The translations under genes and the position numbers were made by a program. The notes under the pieces were generated by a model. It was given only the letters and a program-made list of their open reading frames with translations, made no database searches and was not told the origin of the DNA. Shown piece after piece: positions 22,923 through 33,713 of a stretch of DNA of 64,000 nt. Position 1 is the first letter of the stretch. Each line of letters begins with the position of its first letter. This stretch comes from Hydractinia symbiolongicarpus (Eukaryota > Cnidaria > Hydrozoa > Anthoathecata > Hydractiniidae): contig NC_079880.1 in NCBI RefSeq assembly GCF_029227915.1, forward strand, positions 25,909,501 to 25,973,500. Reading direction: 5' to 3'.

Positions 22923-23039
22923 AATGTGTAATGGGGTTATTGAAAATCGTCCCCGGCTGCTCGAGTATACACCAGATCGGCTCAAGACGCGAGACATGCG
23001 CTACAATATATGTCCAGTATGTAGCTTCGGACCTTGTTA

Positions 23040-23301
23040 AAAAACCGTATAAAATGGTACTTTGTTACTGGTGCTCTGTAGAACTATGCGACATCATCAG
23101 ATACCTCATGGATACAACCCTCCACAGGTGAGTACAACAAAATCCGGCTTTTTTCATGTGATGGAAAACATGGCTGCCCATGTGAGGGATGGTCGTGAGT
23201 ACATATACGAGGGTTACTTTTGTGGGGATGCATGCTGCCTTGCTTATGTGGAAGAGCGGCAGGTGTATGACAGCGTGTATGAATATCGTTGTGGTTGTTG
23301 A
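23040..23301 (+). pseudogene. VLTF2/A1L-like zinc-binding late transcription factor, frameshifted
   Basis: One frame gives KMVLCYWCSVEL (CxxC at about 23,065), the next gives HQIPHGYNPPQ and then EYIYEGYFCGDACCLAYVEE (23,205-23,255). The order CxWC, IPxxY, then (Y/F)EGxFCxxxCxLAY is that of the poxvirus A1L / VLTF-2-like zinc proteins found in large DNA viruses and some Polintons. At least one frameshift separates the halves. First gene after the left TIR, reading inwards. Confidence 0.55.
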
Positions 23302-23577
23302 AAAGGCGTTATAAAGGAAGGCCTGCCCCAGATTGGAGACGCCTGAAAAGATTTGGGGGCGATTTGACACAAAAGGAATTCCTACACTTAATTGACGGTT
23401 AATAATAAAATGTGTATCAACTGTCAATATAGTTTGAAAAGTATGATTTTCATGACCTTCCTTACCGCTATCGGTCTATCCCTACCACTTGTAACCCTAG
23501 CATACGTATAAGAGGAGAAAGACGGTCTAATGAACGGTGAATTAAAGATTTGGAGGCCCGCCTTGACTTGCTAATAA

Positions 23578-23784
23578 ATGAATGAGCATTGCGACAACTG
23601 TGAAAGGGTACTCGATCCATATGACAAATGTACCTGCGGACGTAGGTTCGTGGTAGGTGGTAAAATGCTATGCTGGTACTGCTATCACGAATATATCACA
23701 TATAATGGGGGTGGTTGCGTATGTACGATGACATGCAATGCTCTGCAATCGTTCATATACAATAAACAGAATGCTGAAATTTGA
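23578..23784 (+). CDS. Small Cys-rich Polinton ORF (possible zinc ribbon), unknown
   Basis: 68 codons with CDNCERVL, CTCGRRF, MLCWYCYHEY and GCVCTMTCNAL: eleven cysteines, mostly in CxxC or CxC pairs. The second half resembles the pattern of the zinc protein just upstream, so it may be a diverged second copy or the N-terminal part of the next frame. No function is assigned. It keeps an ATG and an uninterrupted frame. Confidence 0.4.
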   Translation: MNEHCDNCERVLDPYDKCTCGRRFVVGGKMLCWYCYHEYITYNGGGCVCTMTCNALQSFIYNKQNAEI

Positions 23785-24311
23785 AAACGAGCTTGTTAAA
23801 TCTAATATATTCTACAATTTTGCTGCTACCTTCACAAACATCGAAGATATTAATATAGAATACTTGACGGTAACGGATCCTATGCCTGCCAATGGAGGCA
23901 AGGACAAACGATATGTGGTAGGGTACCATACACAAGACACTGAAAATCTGGTCCCCGAATGGGGTTACTAAATATAACGCCAATGCATCACCGGCAATGA
24001 GCCTGGATTTTGAGGACTATCCGGATTGCGTTGCTAAATATTGTCAAATATGGTCAAAGGTTGAGGAGTTGATATCCGAGCAATTAACGACAGAGCTTGT
24101 AAAAAAGGATCGTTATGTGAATGCTAAGCTCCAATATTACAAGGACACAATTACCACCAAGTTCTATGGTATGCTGGTACCCTACGATGAGCCCTGCCAT
24201 GCCAGCGCTATTTTGGCCTTTTCGTCTGTATACGTACAAGGTAAAAACCACTACCCCAGACACACATCACAGAATGTCGATATAAAGACTTTAAAAAGGA
24301 GTGGTTACTAA
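23771..24311 (+). pseudogene. Polinton protein of unknown function, frameshifted
   Basis: Two adjacent frames, 23,771-23,971 (FENELVKSNIFYNFAATFTN) and 23,997-24,311 (MSLDFEDYPDCVAKYCQIWS then GMLVPYDEPCHASAIL), look like one protein split by a frame change near 23,970-23,995. It is acidic and soluble with no membrane segment. I do not recognise the family. The context (between the VLTF2-like and structural genes) suggests a Polinton accessory or virion protein. Confidence 0.4.
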
Positions 24312-24419
24312 GTGAAGATTAACAAACCATATATTTTATAGGCTCCGTATGACCTATAAAATGTATACAAAATTAAGGCCTATATTCGGGTGGGGACTCT
24401 ACATAGTGCTTGCATATTG

Positions 24420-25051
24420 CACAGATTGAAGTTTTCTTAAAATTTGTCTTTCCCCTCCTCCCTAACCTTGGCAACCCACTGGACACGCTCCTGTTCGTTG
24501 ATAACATTTACAATCCTGTTAAACCTTTGCCGCAGTTGTTCCTTGAGCAACATGTATCTTTCTTTTTCACGGCTAATCAGGCTATACTCATGGTCGCTGA
24601 TTATACCATTTTCCATTGCCTTTGCTGATCAGATCTACAATCAAGTTTCGTTTCGCCTCCGCAAGCAGCCTTATACCCTCATGTTTTTTGGATTTAACAC
24701 GTAGACGTTTTGAAGCGTTCCGAAGACCGGCTTACCCTATTCCTGCGGCAATTGCGAGCCCCCCCCCCATGGCACAGGCTAAGGGTACTCCCAAACCCGA
24801 GGCCATAGCTCCAATGCCAAGCCCCGACGTAATTACAGATACACCAAGCAGTCAATGGTCGTACATCCTGACCCACGTGTTGTGCATCTTGAATTTTTTC
24901 GCCAAACTATTCCTCTCCTTTAGTTCATCCCGGAGATGTTGTTCAATTTTTCTTCAATCTTCTTGAGCCTAAAAACCTGTCCCTCATCCTGATCGGAGCC
25001 TTGCGCGGGTGCACTCGGTAAGCTCAGATAGAGTTTAGTTATATCAGTCAT
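24420..25051 (-). pseudogene. Polinton-associated small membrane/structural protein, broken
   Basis: ATG 25,051 opens MTDITKLYLSLPSAPAQGSD, followed by an amphipathic segment (FRLKKIEEKLNN). A frame change leads to a hydrophobic Gly-rich stretch (SVITSGLGIGAMASGLGVPL) and a basic segment (ASKRLRVKSKKHEGIRLLAE). Cnidarian Polintons commonly carry such a protein (SLPSAP start, central Gly-rich hydrophobic part, charged C-terminus); its role is not known. Several frameshifts and stops are present. Confidence 0.5.
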
Positions 25052-25056
25052 TTATT

Positions 25057-25700
25057 CTATGAGAATTCACATGGTTATATTAAAAAACGTGACGTTCTTC
25101 TCATGATGGTAGACGTCCGTTAGCATAAATTCCAGACGGTCCGTGGACCCCTTTAGTGGAAGGTATACAAGACTGTCAAAGGTCCGGGTTAACATATCTC
25201 CCCAGGTGTTTAACTCCTTGGTGGGAAGCAAGGCCAGAATTTAGATTTTTTACCATCCAAAAGACAGTCGCCCTCATCCAACTGCGGGCAAACGAGCCTA
25301 AGCCTATGGTAAATATCGGTTCTATATATGATATCGTAGTCACCCTTTGTGTAATATGTTTTTGCGGGGTCATAGGGTAGTCCCAAAAGCTCTTGCAATT
25401 GTCTACCGATCACCACCGTATGCCTGTCACTGACACGGAGCCTACAGTATGCATTTTTTAAAACAAATAGTGATATCTTTCCCTCTGCCTGGCTGTTTAC
25501 AATAACCGCGGTATCCTCGATCTTAAACAGGCCATTTATAATCTCAATTCGAGTCACCCTCTGGTCAGGTCCTACTTTACGTATAGTGATATCATTGTTG
25601 CTATATAGGTTCAGCCAGGCAGGTCTGATACATTTAAGGGCAATGCAAGTGCCCAAGGTAGTCTTCGAATATAGTAGGTTTATCGATATCGGTGATGTAC
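25057..25700 (-). pseudogene. Polinton structural-type protein of unknown role, broken
   Basis: The main open part (25,656-25,210) contains KCIRPAWLNLYSNNDITIRK, VVIGRQLQELLGLPYDP and YDIIYRTDIYHRLRLVC. After a frame change near 25,220 a C-terminal piece includes FDSLVYLPLKGSTDRLEFML and stops near 25,057. The arrangement (beta-rich, a TDI motif, then a VYLPL / DRLEF end) resembles proteins next to the capsid genes of animal Polintons, possibly a minor virion component. This is inference from context. Confidence 0.45.
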
Positions 25701-26988
25701 ACTTGTTTTATTCCCTTTCTTCTAACAAGAAAAGGAATGAACATATACCAATACAATCACTCGGCAAAGTATAAAAGTAACAGGGGAGAATGGCTACTTG
25801 GTGTTACAAATTTGGAGCACCAGGACCTCTACGTGAGTACTGAGTTGCATATTCCTATGGTATTCCTGGAGTTCACGAAGTACGCCATTAAGGTCCCAAC
25901 GACCTATCTCAATGACCATGTTAGTGTGGGGTGGAAAGGGCAAGCGTTGGATTACTGGAATATTCAGGTCAATTTCACCACCCATTGCGCACCAACAGCC
26001 CTAGGCATCTGTACCAAGTACATGACGGGCTCGGTACCTCTTTTAAACTCCATCTTCAAATTCCATGTCTATTACCACATGCGTCGCATCCTAGCAAGAA
26101 TGAAGGTCCCCATGCCGTATGATGATGGTTTTGAACAATACAAAAACCCATACTCGAGGTCCGGATATGCCCAAATATGTAGGGAATACGGTGCAGATCC
26201 AAAAATTCTATACAAATTTAAGGCTGTCATGTCGTCGTTGACAGATGGTAGGTGGTGGCCCCAAGTGGACGGTGATTGGGCCAAGTTTATTATGCCAACA
26301 AGCCAAGGTCTAACGTCGGAGGGTCTGACGAAGCTGAGTGAGAGTATTTGCGTCTATGTAGTCCTTTTGCTGGGGTCTCAGGCAGGTGCGAAAGCATCCC
26401 TGATTGGCTCCAGACAACTATACGGCAAGACAAATTCTGGTACAAAAATTTGAAGCTATGGTCCAAAGGCAAGAAAATGTAAGCCACGACATCACTGAAT
26501 TCCAGAAGTTACTGAAATATGCCAGGACTCCAGTGAACTTCACTGTAATGCACCATGTGTACATGCTGCCATCCAACATGAACCTGCGTATAGGTAAAAC
26601 TGTCGGGTATAACAATAATATTTTTATTGCCCCTGCAAGTACGATGATTGGTACTAGGCTTGATATAAATAAGAAGCCTATTGCAAGGCATGCGTCTGCC
26701 ACACCCCTCAGACATACCCTGCCCCAAAGCATACCACACCACCCATACATACCATACCTCCAAGGCATACAGCACCTATTACGCGTCCTATACATACTCC
26801 CGATCATACCATACAGGCTATACCATCCATACCTCCCGGGCCTACAACAAGGCAGGAATTTGTGGGACAGAGGGGGGTGTGGCACCCCCATACGTTTTAC
26901 GGGGTCAAATCAGCATGAGGATTCCAAGACCACCCTAATTATAACAGGAGTCGGGATCATCTTGGCATATATTTGGTTAAAAAAATAA
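25692..26988 (+). pseudogene. Polinton virion-type protein with C-terminal membrane anchor, frameshifted
   Basis: Frame one (25,692-26,453) includes WKGQALDYWNIQVNFTTHCA, FKFHVYYHMRRILARMKVP and LTKLSESICVYVVLLL. Frame two (from about 26,410 to 26,988) continues with VNFTVMHHVYMLPSNMNLRI, a Pro/Tyr/His-rich low-complexity stretch and a final hydrophobic anchor TLIITGVGIILAYIWLKK. The two overlap near 26,404-26,453, where a single frameshift would join them, giving about 430 codons. It faces the next minus-strand gene tail to tail, 3 bp apart. Function unknown; the anchor suggests a membrane-associated virion protein. Confidence 0.5.
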
Positions 26989-26991
26989 GGC

Positions 26992-28291
26992 TTATTTAAC
27001 GTATAGCACGAAAAATCCAACGGCAGCAGCGGCTGCCATGTACAGATGCTTATCCGCGTATGTAACGATAGGTGACACCAGTCTCAGAAAGAACGAGACT
27101 ACCGTACCGATAACTCCAGGAAATGCGGCACCTGCTTTACCCGTCAACTATTTTAGAAAATTTCCAAGCCTTTCAAGTTGCTTTTGTACAAACCCTTTTT
27201 CACCACCCATTGCGGCACTTCCTCCTACAGCACCACCGGCGCTTCCCCCTGCAACAGAGAATGTAATGGTGGAAAATAGTAGACCTACAGCAGAGACCAC
27301 AATTGCAATGGTAAGGCTTTGCTCCTTGAAGAGTATCTTCAATTTTTCAAGCAGAGTTGTATCATCCCCGGAGATCTTCAAAGCGTATCTTTAAAATGTC
27401 TCAATTGGCTATAAATATCACGGTTAAGCTCTTTAACCTTCTCCTGCAAGACACCCCTTTCATCCTTTATCTTTGTAATACCCTTCTCAAGCTTTTTAAT
27501 GGCTTCATTTGCGCTTTCATGGATCTCACCATCGGCATCCACCTGATTACTTATCCTTTTGATACTATCCTCCGAATTTCTAATACTTACATTATATGAG
27601 GCTATTTTATTTTCCAGGCCTTTAATATTCCCCCCTGGTAGGTTTGGAGTTCAAGATCGAGTCCTGTTAATTCACGTTCGGTGAATTTGCCTGAGAATGA
27701 AGTATCCTCCGTAAGGGTTCCCGCATCGGAGAATGGCGTTTCCTCCGTAAGGATCTTAACATCATGCATAATTCTCCTGATATTATTGATCGTTTTCATC
27801 TGAATTATCTCACCGTGGTCCTCCTCACCCTCATTAACAATAGTATTAACCTCCATCGCAAGCTTCCGGACTACCTCCATCTTATTGGGCGTGGTGACAA
27901 ACGTTCTAAATCGAGAGTCACGTATGGGGTCTGCTCCCAAATTACTTATAATAGACCCAGGGCTTCGTAGGCCACCACCCCTAATCTTATATATTTTTTC
28001 AATAATATCCTCACCTTTATAAAAAAGACGTTTTCCATCCACACGAAAATCTTCATAGGGGATCGCATGGACTACCACCGATTTCATCCTTGGGTCCTTT
28101 CTAATTTGGTCATATAATTGATTGACCCTCTGATTCAGCAACTCCCTGCCCGTTTCAATACCCGTCATGGTATGTTGTTGCTGCCCCGATGTTGATGGAA
28201 GCTGCTGCGTTCCGGCCTTTTTGTCGTCCTTGTCATCCTCATCATGTTTACCTATATCCTCCTTGGGTGTGAATACTGGATTATCAGCCAT
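26992..28291 (-). pseudogene. Long Polinton protein: charged head, coiled coil, Gly/Ala-rich hydrophobic tail; broken
   Basis: ATG 28,291 begins MADNPVFTPKEDIGKHDEDD. The first 229 codons are open and include KGEDIIEKIYKIRGGGLRSP and end at QTYQGGILKAWKIK. After a frame change near 27,600 a coiled-coil segment (EKGITKIKDERGVLQEKVKE, about 27,510-27,450) leads to a stop near 27,388. The next frame (27,381-27,148) has TIAIVVSAVGLLFSTITFSV and Gly/Ala-rich repeats, then past one stop VIGTVVSFFLRLVSPIV and a tail ending at 26,992. Similar long proteins lie next to the capsid gene in many animal Polintons; role unknown. Confidence 0.5.
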
Positions 28292-28327
28292 CTTTATTTA
28301 CAACATTTTTCCATATAATAAATAACC

Positions 28328-29588
28328 ATGAATGCATACGGTATACTGATGGACCCTTACGCAGAAAGTAAGCAGCTTCTTGGTATGAAGGGACGCCGGC
28401 AAAGAGTCCAGATTTCCCATACCTAATCAACCATTGACCAGAAAAAAGATCTGTACGTTGATATTCCGAATATGCCCCAAAATGATGTCATTATCCCGGG
28501 TAGTGTCAAGCTCCTATTTGACCTGACGCTGTCAGGGACCAACAAGACACGCAGGATTGTATCGAATATCGGAAAAATCTGGTGAGGAACCTACGCATTA
28601 CCTTAAATAACAAAGAGGTTCAAAACATATCGGATTAAAATAGGGATCTCTGGCTGTCCAAGTTTGAGCGCAACAATAATCTTATTCTTGAGGAGATTAA
28701 TCCCAACGACGGAACGATCAGAACCCTACAGGTCAAGGCGACCGGCCACGTAGGGACAGATGAGGAGAAGGCCATCGTTAAAGCCTATGGCAACACATTC
28801 TGTATACCCATTGGAAAAAATTTTGAGCTGACGAGAGATTTACCCTTGCACCCGGCAGTCTTGTACGACTGGCTGCAATTCATCATCAATTTCGCGCCTT
28901 ACGGTGACGTCATCAAGGATGCGGGGACGGCAGCCGTGGGTAGCACGGGAGCCAAGGCAGCAGATGGTGCATATAAAGTTAGTAATATTAGACTTGAATT
29001 CGATAAGATTACTAATGAAGGCCTGGCAAGTGCAATGATGTCCCGATATTCGAGACTTGCCCTACCCTATGAAAAGGTATACAGAATGAAGGTGCTTACT
29101 ATGAAAAAAGCTGACGTTATAATTTACAGATCTACTCACCATCAAAATCGTTCAAGGGCGCACTGCTACTATTTTTAGACCCTGGAAAAGTGAAACCCTA
29201 TGCCGGTGTTAACGAAACGTTTTACAATCCAAAAATCGAGAAGATTAGCGTCACTGTCAAGGGAGAGTCAAACGAATTGTATAGCCATGCCATGCTTCTC
29301 AAGGATCATCTGGAACAGATCGTCAATATCTTTGGCAGACGCGGGAACTCCAATGTTGCCATTGGACAGTTTTTCAATGAAAGGTATGCCCTGTTCGTGG
29401 ACTTCCGTGCCTTCCCTGATGATGTGCTACATGGATAGGGTAGACAATTATAGAGACTGAGTGATGGGATCACCCTACATATCACCAAAGAAGCCGATGG
29501 AACCGGTGATTTTAAATGTTATGTGTACCTGTTACAGGACGCCCAATTGAACATCCTGGATGGCAGTCTGGACCGTGTTGAATATTAA
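28328..29588 (+). pseudogene. Polinton major capsid protein (double jelly-roll), broken
   Basis: The start MNAYGILMDPYAESKQLLGM, then VIIPGSVKLLFDLTLSG, DLWLSKFERNNNLILEEI, YKVSNIRLEFDKITNEGLAS (28,975-29,035), VKPYAGVNETFYNPKIEKIS and the end YVYLLQDAQLNILDGSLDRV (29,526-29,585) match the order of the conserved MCP-type protein of animal Polintons. About 420 codons would be expected and the span fits. A stop follows QISHT near 28,424. Frame changes occur near 28,580 and 29,130, with further stops near 28,636 and 29,438. It forms the icosahedral shell in related viruses; here it cannot be expressed. Confidence 0.65.
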
Positions 29589-29591
29589 TAA

Positions 29592-29770
29592 ATGGCCACA
29601 ATAGCGGTGATCGTGGTTGGGGCGGCCATAAACGCCCTTGCATTCAGCGGTATCTGAGCAACTGTACCCGGCGGGTACAGATGTTATACCCTCTAGTTCT
29701 CCCCTTGATATTGTCATATGACGATCAAGGCCGTATTTCCTGGCATTTGGAATGTTCAAAAACCTCTCTA
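29592..29770 (+). pseudogene. Small Polinton protein following the capsid gene, broken
   Basis: ATG 29,592, 4 nt after the capsid stop, gives MATIAVIVVGAAINALAFSG, a hydrophobic N-terminus of the kind seen in the small protein that follows the MCP gene in cnidarian Polintons. A stop comes after 21 codons, and downstream frames are also interrupted. Confidence 0.35.
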
Positions 29771-29906
29771 GATCGGCACGTTTGAAGAGGAGTTGCCCTA
29801 TTTATCAAATAAGGTCTCAATGGCTCCTGCAGGTATTGCATTGAATAAGGAGGGTTGTGAAGACATTTTCTATATACTGATGCTTGGTCGGGGGTTTTCA
29901 ACATGC

Positions 29907-30428
29907 TCAATCCAAAATCTTCCAAGCCCTGGGGTGCTCAAGCCTTAAGTATAGACATGCATGCTTAGATTTTTCAGCTCGGCCTTAATATGTTTCCAGT
30001 TGTGGATCATATTAGTTTCCTCGTATATCATCCTCATATCGGAGCGCTCATTAGGGTACCATAAAAAGAGGGCTTTTTTCTGTCTTCTCAGATTCTTGGG
30101 CAAGGCAGTATATGACTGCGTGAGTAGCAATAAACTGTGCTTGCGATGCCTTCCTGAAATAGCCAATTCAAGCAAGGGCTGCCTTTTTTTATCGAGGCTC
30201 TCCTTTGCTATTACATCATCAACCACGAAAAGACTGTCTTCAGCTGCGAATAACGACGACAATGACTATCTAAATATTTACTGTTCCACCGTAGGGTAGG
30301 GCAAAGTATCACTATATTGTGATAGTGACCTTGTATTCATTTTCCAACAGGTCTAGGATACGTTGTGTTTTTCCGCAAGACGTCGGACCCTTAAAGATCG
30401 CCGTATGCTGATCTCTTACGACATCCAT
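29907..30428 (-). pseudogene. Polinton packaging ATPase (A32/FtsK-like), frameshifted
   Basis: The ATG at 30,428 is followed by FKGPTSCGKTQRILDL, a Walker A P-loop. A frame change near 30,325 leads to a CPTLRWNSKYLDS segment, and another near 30,255 to DSLFVVDDVIAKESL (Walker B), GRHRKHSLLLLTQSY (sensor-like) and LFLWYPNERSDMRMIYEE. A last frame change near 29,965 gives KHACLYLRLEHPRAWKILD and a stop at 29,907. This is the genome-packaging ATPase of Polintons and related viruses. It sits downstream of the polymerase on the same strand. Confidence 0.75.
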
Positions 30429-30624
30429 TTACTAATAGTTGCTCCACTTCCTGTCGTGAACTTTTGGGTACAGGGCACCACAGCCCGAAAATATCAATAC
30501 ACCCCCATGATTGTTTTCCAATTATCTCCGACAGGGCAAAGCTTAGTCCCTCGAGCCATGTATTCGAGGGGTGGTGGGCTGTATATTAATTTTCCCCGAA
30601 GACACCACAGGGCATTGCAATACC

Positions 30625-33188
30625 TTTCAACAAGCCTTGCCCTTTCCGGTTCCTCCGAACTTATATCCTAATATGTACCCATGCTTATTATCCTCAACGA
30701 TCCGCTTTTCGGTGAATGCCTCGACGTTCGATACCCATTTAAAACCATCCGTGGGTAGGTCTTGACGCATCGCCCAGCCGTATAGGTTGTTGGCATCCAG
30801 GTAGTGGAGGTATGAGGACTCCTCATCCGGGTTATATTGCTCTCCCATGTACTTATTATTAGCTTTTGCATATCGGTGTACGGCCTGGGTTATACCTCTT
30901 CTTTTATCCTTCACGAACATCAGGAACATGTCGGGATCGGTGAGAAGCTCTAACCTTATACCCTTAAATCTCAGGGCTGCTTCCCAGGCCAAGCCAGGTG
31001 CGGAGTAGAAATGAGCGGGATCAAGGCTGTAGTTGTCTAAGCAGACGCCTTGAAATGTCTCGAAGACGTTGGCCAATAGTAGTACGTCTGGTCAGGTAGA
31101 TGTCATGGTAGTCCCCCATGGTGACGTTATCACCCTCCGGGGTAATGAAATCCCATACCTCTTTCGCATAGGTATAGTCCCTGTCGCTAATACCCTTCAT
31201 ATTCAGCTTGCTGTAGAATGCCTCCTTGAGACGTAGTTCCAGCTCCTCGAATCGCTGCCATCCATCCATGTACTCGTAAGGGTACACGCCTTTTCTCAGC
31301 ATCAGCCTGAGGACGTCATCCTTGTCGATAAAATTTGCCATGGATGGTACATTTGCCTTTGCCCGATCTCAATTAAGCTGCTTCGTGGTACTCGAATCAT
31401 AAATTTTGCACCAAAAACTTGCCATGTATTTAGCGTCTATACCCTGAAATTCTAGGCATGTATCCGCACACTGTTGACATTTCATACCCGCGGTGTTTGT
31501 ACCAACGAGGTTGCTTGCCAATTTATCCAATGATGATGCCATGAATCGGCAGGAATCTATGAACCTAATCTCTATGGTCTTGTACTTCTCGCTGTCACCA
31601 TATCCCATACCCCAAGGGGTACCTTGATTTTCACGTTGAAGCTGATGTACTTCTCCGTATTCTCGGCCGTATGCACCCGATGTCTTGGGTATCATATTTT
31701 TCACCAAATTCCCGGATAAACAGATGTGCGTCATACCCGATAAGTTGTGGAAGATCACTGGGATGTGGCTTGGTATCTTTTACTTCAAATTACAGCTGTT
31801 ATGCGCCGCACCTCTATATAGCCCAAGTCCGGTACGTGCCCATAAGGCAAGGTACTATAAGTACACTAGCCGGACGGTACGTGCTTACTCAGACTTTTCG
31901 TCTTGGTATCCCTGGCATCTTCTACCGGGACTAGCATACTCTCTAAGTCTGCATATATAGCGAAGGGTACCTTGAATTGCTGTTGGCCATCCCCATAATA
32001 TAGCCATTTTTCAGCCTCTGTTTGCATTGTGATCTTAACAGCCTCGTAACAACCTGTAATGCTAGTCCCTCGATTTAGCCGTGGGAAAACCCTGTAGACA
32101 GTTCAGGCAGAAGTGCATTGGGTTCCTATTCCTTGAGATCTCCTTGCCCAGGAGCATCGATAGACTTTTGACTGCCAAATAGTTGTTCTTTTTATCATCT
32201 GTGATGTACAATAGAATCACCACCTTGGTACGCCCGTTGTGCACCGATCGTCGTAGAATGTCGATCCTCTTTCCTGTTATATACAGAACATTCACCGCAA
32301 TGTCGGGGTTATTCGCCTCAGATTTGTAGATGCTTTTGATACTTGTTGGGAACTCTATACCATCCCAATTATAAAGGTCTACGTAGGGTTTCATCTAAGA
32401 AACTCTATTTGAATTCTTCCTATCTCCTCATGATGTAGTGATGCTATAATGGCCCATTTGAAACACTCCTCATCCTCATTCACCGGATTAATGACGGCCT
32501 TTTTGTATGCTACCCATTTGGGTAGTTTAATGTATGATGAGCCTCTTGTTAGTCTCAATTTGTGGAAGTCTACGTCGAGTTATAGTATTTTGGAGATTGT
32601 GAAACCACTCTGGGGTAATGCTGGATGTTCTACATGTGTTTTAACCTGGGCAAACATCATATCCAGCATTTCATCCACGTTGTTTCCCTGGAAGACCGAC
32701 GTCATGTTGCTGGTGAAAACCTTCTCTACCTCAATATACTCCTCATTGCTGATTTTCACGTTGGGTCACACCATCCCGATATACCCGTCAACGTCAGCAC
32801 CTCCTATACCAGGAATTCAGAAACTCAGAAAGGTCCTGTGGAGAGCATGCTTATGTTCCTGTGGTGTGAAATCCTGCCCTGGCTGTTCATGTAGATAGTC
32901 CTCGTTAGTCTCCTGTTCGACTTCATCATGCAGCGTAGATCTTGTATTTGATACCCTGCGATAAATCCCCATCACCCCGCGTTTGAATTTTGCATAATTA
33001 CTCATGACCCCTTCTTTTATAGGCTTTGGGACAGCATCAACTAGCCAGTTGTACCATTCCTGCATTTTATCCCTTACAACGGAACGATTTTTCGACTGCT
33101 TCTCGGAGACGTCCATCTGAGATGGGGGCAATACCCAGTTGTACCATTCCCCGATTTTACCCCCGATAGTTGGACGGGTCCTGGCCAT
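30625..33188 (-). pseudogene. Polinton protein-primed DNA polymerase B, truncated and frameshifted
   Basis: Order along the minus strand: N-terminal extension with two EWYNW motifs (33,188-32,817), a DVDGYIGMV and NVDEMLDMMFAQVKTHVEHP region (about 32,820-32,620), SYIKLPKWVAYKKAVINP and ECFKWAIIASLHHEEIG (about 32,530-32,415), KPYVDLYNWDGIEFP and HFCLNCLQGF (32,400-32,080), FIDSCRFMASSLDKLASN (about 31,565-31,500) and the palm motif A SYLHYLDANNLYGWAMRQ (about 30,820-30,770). The frame is broken at least five times. Sequence past YGYILGYKFGG is missing: no YxDTDS motif C or thumb occurs before the ATPase start, so roughly the last third is deleted. Protein-primed PolB replicates Polintons. 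Confidence 0.8.
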
Positions 33189-33558
33189 CTCCTATTTCTA
33201 AAAGATATCCATATCCCCCGATGTTATAGGCCTGACCAGTTTCTGTGGTACATTCTCCAATAAGGCAATCATTCAGTTTTACGTAGTCTATAATACACTT
33301 TAAGTCCACTGGTTTTTGCGATATCGCGTAATTGTTTAACAGTATGTGTATTCATTCTCTCTTTATTATATACGATTTTTTGTTTTGTCAGAAGATTTCA
33401 TAACGGTCAAAACTAACACAGTTATTTCCCCAAGGGAATTTCCCCTGCTCTAGAATTTCAACTCATTTGCTGTATTGATGATATCATCACTTTATAGGGA
33501 CTTACTCTTACTTACGGTGCTGGATTTGTTGTGACGTCACGGCATTGCGCGCACGTGA

Positions 33559-33588
33559 TTGTGCCAGAAATAACATTTCTCTATCTCT
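33559..33588 (-). repeat. Right terminal inverted repeat of the Polinton
   Basis: Ends in CATTTCTCTATCTC(T), the complement of the left end with two mismatches. It is followed by TAATATC, giving a 6-bp TAATAT duplication if the last T is shared or 5 bp (AATAT) if the TIR is counted in full. 33,189-33,558 between the polymerase start and this TIR shows no coding. Confidence 0.85.
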
Positions 33589-33630
33589 AATATCATGGCA
33601 GGCAGGCTGTGATTGGCATTTCCTTCTGAC

Positions 33631-33713
33631 CAACCTCGTCCCCAGGGTCTTGTGGCCCCTGAGCCGTTATTACGGAGTGATCAACAAGGCAAAATGCGCT
33701 GCGAACGAGGTTG
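33631..33713. mobile_element. MITE with CAACCTCGT termini
   Basis: Begins CAACCTCGTCCCCAGGGTCT and ends GCGAACGAGGTTG, so its ends are inverted repeats of 9-10 bp with partial similarity further in. Only 83 bp. Same family as 34,196-34,314 and fragments near 58.77, 58.95, 59.91 and 60.52 kb. Confidence 0.6.

Larger units (their letters stand above)
22893..33588. mobile_element. Decayed Polinton/Maverick (virus-like DNA transposon)
   Basis: Terminal inverted repeats of 30 bp (22,893-22,922 and 33,559-33,588; AGAGATAGAGAAATGTTA, two mismatches overall) are flanked by TAATAT on the left (22,887-22,892) and TAATAT overlapping the right end (33,588-33,593), the 6-bp duplication expected of Polintons. 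Within 10.7 kb lie relics of a major capsid protein, packaging ATPase, protein-primed DNA polymerase B, a VLTF2-like zinc protein and several further structural or unknown genes on both strands. Every long gene has frameshifts or stops. No integrase or cysteine protease could be found, and the polymerase lacks its C-terminal half. The interior looks less AT-rich than the host sequence. It is an old endogenous copy, not an active element. Confidence 0.88.

Noticed and set aside
24616-24966. 116-codon plus-strand frame in the Polinton
   Set aside because: Antisense to the minus-strand SLPSAP-type membrane protein, whose frames show coherent features.
22893-33588. Horizontally acquired bacterial island
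   Set aside because: The different base composition and intron-free genes first suggested bacterial DNA, but capsid, PolB and packaging ATPase motifs, TIRs and the 6-bp duplication identify a Polinton.
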